Positions 61,001-64,000 of a stretch of DNA of 64,000 bases are shown one piece after another. Under the pieces are notes generated by a model, which had not been told where the DNA came from, made no database searches, and saw only the letters and a program-made list of their open reading frames with translations. Location: NCBI GenBank assembly GCA_027923505.1, contig BROI01000018.1, positions 310,001 to 374,000 of the forward strand. The letters run 5' to 3'. A program made the position numbers and the translations under genes. Within the stretch, counting starts at the first letter, position 1, and each line of letters opens with the position of its first letter. The DNA is from Mayamaea pseudoterrestris. Lineage: Eukaryota > Bacillariophyta > Bacillariophyceae > Sellaphorales > Sellaphoraceae.

Positions 61001-64000
61001 CAAGCCTTGGACCTTGTCAAACACCTTCTGCGGATTGCAGTAGCAGGTTCAGATTCTTGGTGGCCAGGTTGCATCACTTTACAAATCCCATCTGAAACTT
61101 TGATGTGGTGGAACCACTTGGAGGAACCTACTTGCTATATTCACGCATAATCACTGGCTGACTGGCTTCCAAATTGGAACATCTCAACCTTTGACTTTGT
61201 CAAACAACCTATCCTGATTGCCATGGCATGCTCAGAATCATGCTTGCTAGGTTGGATCATCACATAAATCCCAGCTGAAACTTTGCTGTGTTTGGCACAC
61301 GGAACACCCTACTTGTTTCAGTCTCAGTCACACCACAGCCACTGCCAGAATTGCTGCTGTATTCAAAGTTCCAAGCCTTGGACCTCGTCAAGCACCTTCT
61401 GCGGATTGCAGTAGCAGGTTCAGATTCTTGTTGGCCAGGTTGCATCACTTTACAAATCCCATCTGAAACTTTGATGTGGTGGAACCACTTGGAGGAACCT
61501 ACTTGCTATATTCACGCATAACCACTGGCTGACTGGCTTCCAAATTGGAACATCTCAACCTTTGACTTTGTCAAACAACCTATCCTGATTGCCATGGCAT
61601 GCTCAGAATCATGCTTGCAAGGTTGGATCATCACATAAATCCCAACTGAAATTTTGCTTTGTTTGGCACATGGAACAGTCTCAGTCACACCACAGCCGCT
61701 GCCAGAACTGCTGCTGTATTCAAAGTTCCAAGCCTTGGACCTTGTCAAGCACCTTCTGCGGATTGCAGTAGCAGGTTCAGATTCTTGTTGGCCGGGTTGC
61801 ATCACTTTACAAATCCCATCTGAAACTTTGATGTGGTGGAACTACTTGGAGGAACCTACTTGCTATATTCATGCATAACCACTGCCTGACTGGCTTCCAA
61901 ATTGGAACATTTCAACCTTTGACTTTGTCAAACAACCTATCCTGATTGCCATGGCATGCTCAGAATCATGCTTGCAAGGTTGGATCATCACATAAATCCC
62001 AACTGAAACTTTGCTGTGTTTGGCCCATGGAACACCCTACTTGTTTCAGTCTCAGTCACACCACAGCCACTGCCAGAATTGCTGCTGTATTCAAAGTTCC
62101 AAGCCTTGGACCTTGTCAAGCACCTTCTGCGGATTGCAGTAGCAGGTTCAGATTCTTGGTGGCCAGGTTGCATCACTTTACAAATCCCATCTGAAACTTT
62201 GATGTGGTGGAACCACTTGGAGGAACCTACTTGCTATATTCACACATAACCACTGCCTGACTGGCTTCCAAATTGGACCATCTCAACCTTTGACTTTGTC
62301 AAACAACCTATCCTGATTGCCATGGCATGCTCGGAATCATGCTTGCAAAGTTGGATCATAACATAAATCCCAATTGAAACTTTGCTGTGTTTGGCCCATG
62401 GAACACTTTTCTTGTTTTAGTCTCAGTCACATCACAGCAACTGCCAGAATTGCTGCTGTATTCAAAGTTCCAAGCCTTGGACCTTGTCAAGCACCTTCTG
62501 CGGATTGCAGTAGCAGGTTCAGATTCTTGGTGGCCAGGTTGCATCACTTTACAAATCCCATCTGAAACTTTGATGTGGTGGAACCACTTGGAGGAACCTA
62601 CTTGCTATATTCATGCATAACCACTGGCTGACTGGCTTCCAAATTGGAACATCTCAACCTTTGACTTTGTCAAACAACCTATCCTGATTGCCATGGCATG
62701 CTCAGAATCATGCTTGCAAGGTTGGATCATCACGTAAATCCCAATTGAAACTTTGCTGTGTTTGGCCCATGGAACACTTTTCTTGTTTTAGTCTCAGTCA
62801 CACCACAGCCGCTGCCAGAACTGCTGCTGTATTCAAAGTTCCAAGCCTTTAACCTCGTCAAGCACCTTCTGCGGATTGCAGTAGCAGGTTCAGATTCTTG
62901 GTGGCCAGGTTGCATCACTTTACAAATCCCATCTGAAACTTTGATGTGGTGGAACCACTTGGAGGAACCTACTTGCTATATTCAAGCATAACCACTGGCT
63001 GACTGGCTTCCAAATTGGAACTTCTCAACCTTTGACTTTGTCCACCAACCTATCCTGATTGCCATGGCATGCTCAGAATCATGCTTGCTAGGTTGGATCA
63101 TCACATACATCCCAACTGAAACTTTGCTGTGTTTGGCACACGGAACACCCTACTTGTTTCAGTCTCAGTCGCACCACAGCCACTGCCAGAATTGCTGCTG
63201 TATTCAAAGTTCCAAGCCTTGGACCTTGTCAAGCACCTTCTGCGGATTGCAGTAGCAGGTTCAGATTCTTGGTGGCCAGGTTGCATCACTTTACAAATCC
63301 CATCTGAAACTTTGATGTGGTGGAACCACTTGGAGGAACCTACTTGCTATATTCACGCATAATCACTGGCTGACTGGCTTCCAAATTGGAACATCTCAAC
63401 CTTTGACTTTGTCAAACAACCTATCCTGATTGCCATGGCATGCTCAGAATCATGCTTGCAAGGTTGGATCATCACATAAATCCCAACTGAAATTTTGCTT
63501 TGTTTGGCACATGGAACAGTCTCAGTCACACCACAGCCGCTGCCAGAACTGCTGCTGTATTCAAAGTTCCAAGCCTTGGACCTTGTCAAGCACCTTCTGC
63601 GGATTGCAGTAGCAGGTTCAGATTCTTGGTGGCCAGGTTGCATCACTTTACAAATCCCATCTGAAACTTTGATGTGGTGGAACCACTTGGAGGAACCTAC
63701 TTGCTATATTCACACATAACCACTGGCTGACTGGCTTCCAAATTGGAACATCTCAACCTTTGACTTTGTCAAACAACCTATCCTGATTGCCATGGCATGC
63801 TCAGAATCATGCTTGCTAGGTTGGATCATCACATAAATCCCAACTGAAACTTTGCTGTGTTTGGCCCATGGAACACCCTACTTGTTTCAGTCTCAGTCAC
63901 ACCACAGCCACTGCCAGAATTGCTGCTGTTTTCAAAGTTCCAAGCCTTGGACCTTGTCAAGCACCTTCTGCGGATTGCAGTAGCAGGTTCAGATTCTTGG
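58047..64000 (-). repeat. Satellite C, inverted array: at least 16 units, runs off the right edge
   Basis: From about 58,046 the consensus appears as its reverse complement (CCAGGTTGCATCACT recurs near 58,216, 58,586, 58,957, 59,328 ... 63,643). Unit lengths are mainly 371 bp, with 362-366 bp variants lacking the segment CCCTACTTGTTTCAG. Units are near-identical to each other and belong to the AATACAGCAGCA subfamily. The array is cut by the window end. Confidence 0.95.
58786..61547 (-). repeat. 1381-bp tandem segmental duplication inside the inverted array
   Basis: Copy 1 is 58786-60166 and copy 2 is 60167-61547, offset 1381 bp, about 3.7 units. At 60166/60167 the sequence jumps from CCAAATTG straight to AAATCCCAACTGAA, skipping the normal intervening segment. 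That marks the exchange point. Short ORFs within the two copies are identical in sequence, so the event is recent. Confidence 0.92.

Noticed and set aside
46054-64000. CRISPR-like array
   Set aside because: Units are long contiguous dimers without unique spacers, and the genome is eukaryotic.

Overview
The window looks like nuclear DNA of a diatom (or close stramenopile alga). Many proteins begin with a signal peptide followed by the A-S-A-F/A-A-F type cleavage motif used for import into a complex plastid of red-algal origin (SASAF in ribulose-phosphate epimerase, SHAF in FBPase, ATAF in a serine acetyltransferase-like protein, CAAF and GAAF elsewhere). Genes are compact with few short GT-AG introns (about 50-220 bp), and two genes carry the diatom-typical DUF6824 domain (GRG...HxGN...GRFL). 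No prokaryotic features, rRNA, tRNA, transposon or viral remnant was recognised.

Bases 1-42,340 are gene-dense, about one gene per 1.5 kb on both strands. In order: the start of an unknown membrane protein; LPAAT; a SWEET sugar transporter; two tandem Mpv17/PMP22 genes; class I fructose-bisphosphate aldolase; a serine O-acetyltransferase-like protein; plastid FBPase; SBPase; an unknown protein; a PDI-like thioredoxin protein; plastid Der/EngA GTPase; a plastid DUF819 protein; proteasome alpha-1; a small membrane protein; a DUF6824 protein; a large SLAC1/TehA-like protein with a glutamine-rich N-terminus; an armadillo protein; an ankyrin protein; a second DUF6824 protein; a small protein; a plastid atypical SDR; plastid ribulose-phosphate 3-epimerase; an NR2C2AP homologue; one or two small uncertain ORFs; a SAP-like ER membrane protein; PP1; a histidine-rich protein; and a mitochondrial carrier. 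Several single ORFs were extended by manual splice modelling (aldolase, SBPase, proteasome alpha-1, both DUF6824 genes, epimerase, NR2C2AP, PP1, the SLAC1-like gene).

Carbon metabolism is clustered: aldolase, FBPase and SBPase lie on the same strand within 5.4 kb, with the epimerase 24 kb away. The SAT/FBPase and epimerase/NR2C2AP intergenic regions carry TGACGC or TGACGT(CA) motifs resembling known diatom CO2/cAMP-responsive elements.

From about 42.3 kb genes stop. After 1.2 kb of unassigned sequence come three unrelated tandem satellites side by side: A (about 176 bp), B (about 160-170 bp, with a palindrome in each unit) and C (371 bp, itself a diverged dimer of about 189 and 182 bp). Satellite C runs forward from 46.05 kb, degenerates from about 55 kb, inverts abruptly near 58,046, and continues in reverse orientation off the right edge. 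Two near-perfect internal segmental duplications (2036 bp and 1381 bp) record recent unequal exchange. The region has the architecture of a centromeric, pericentromeric or subtelomeric satellite domain, but sequence alone cannot say which.
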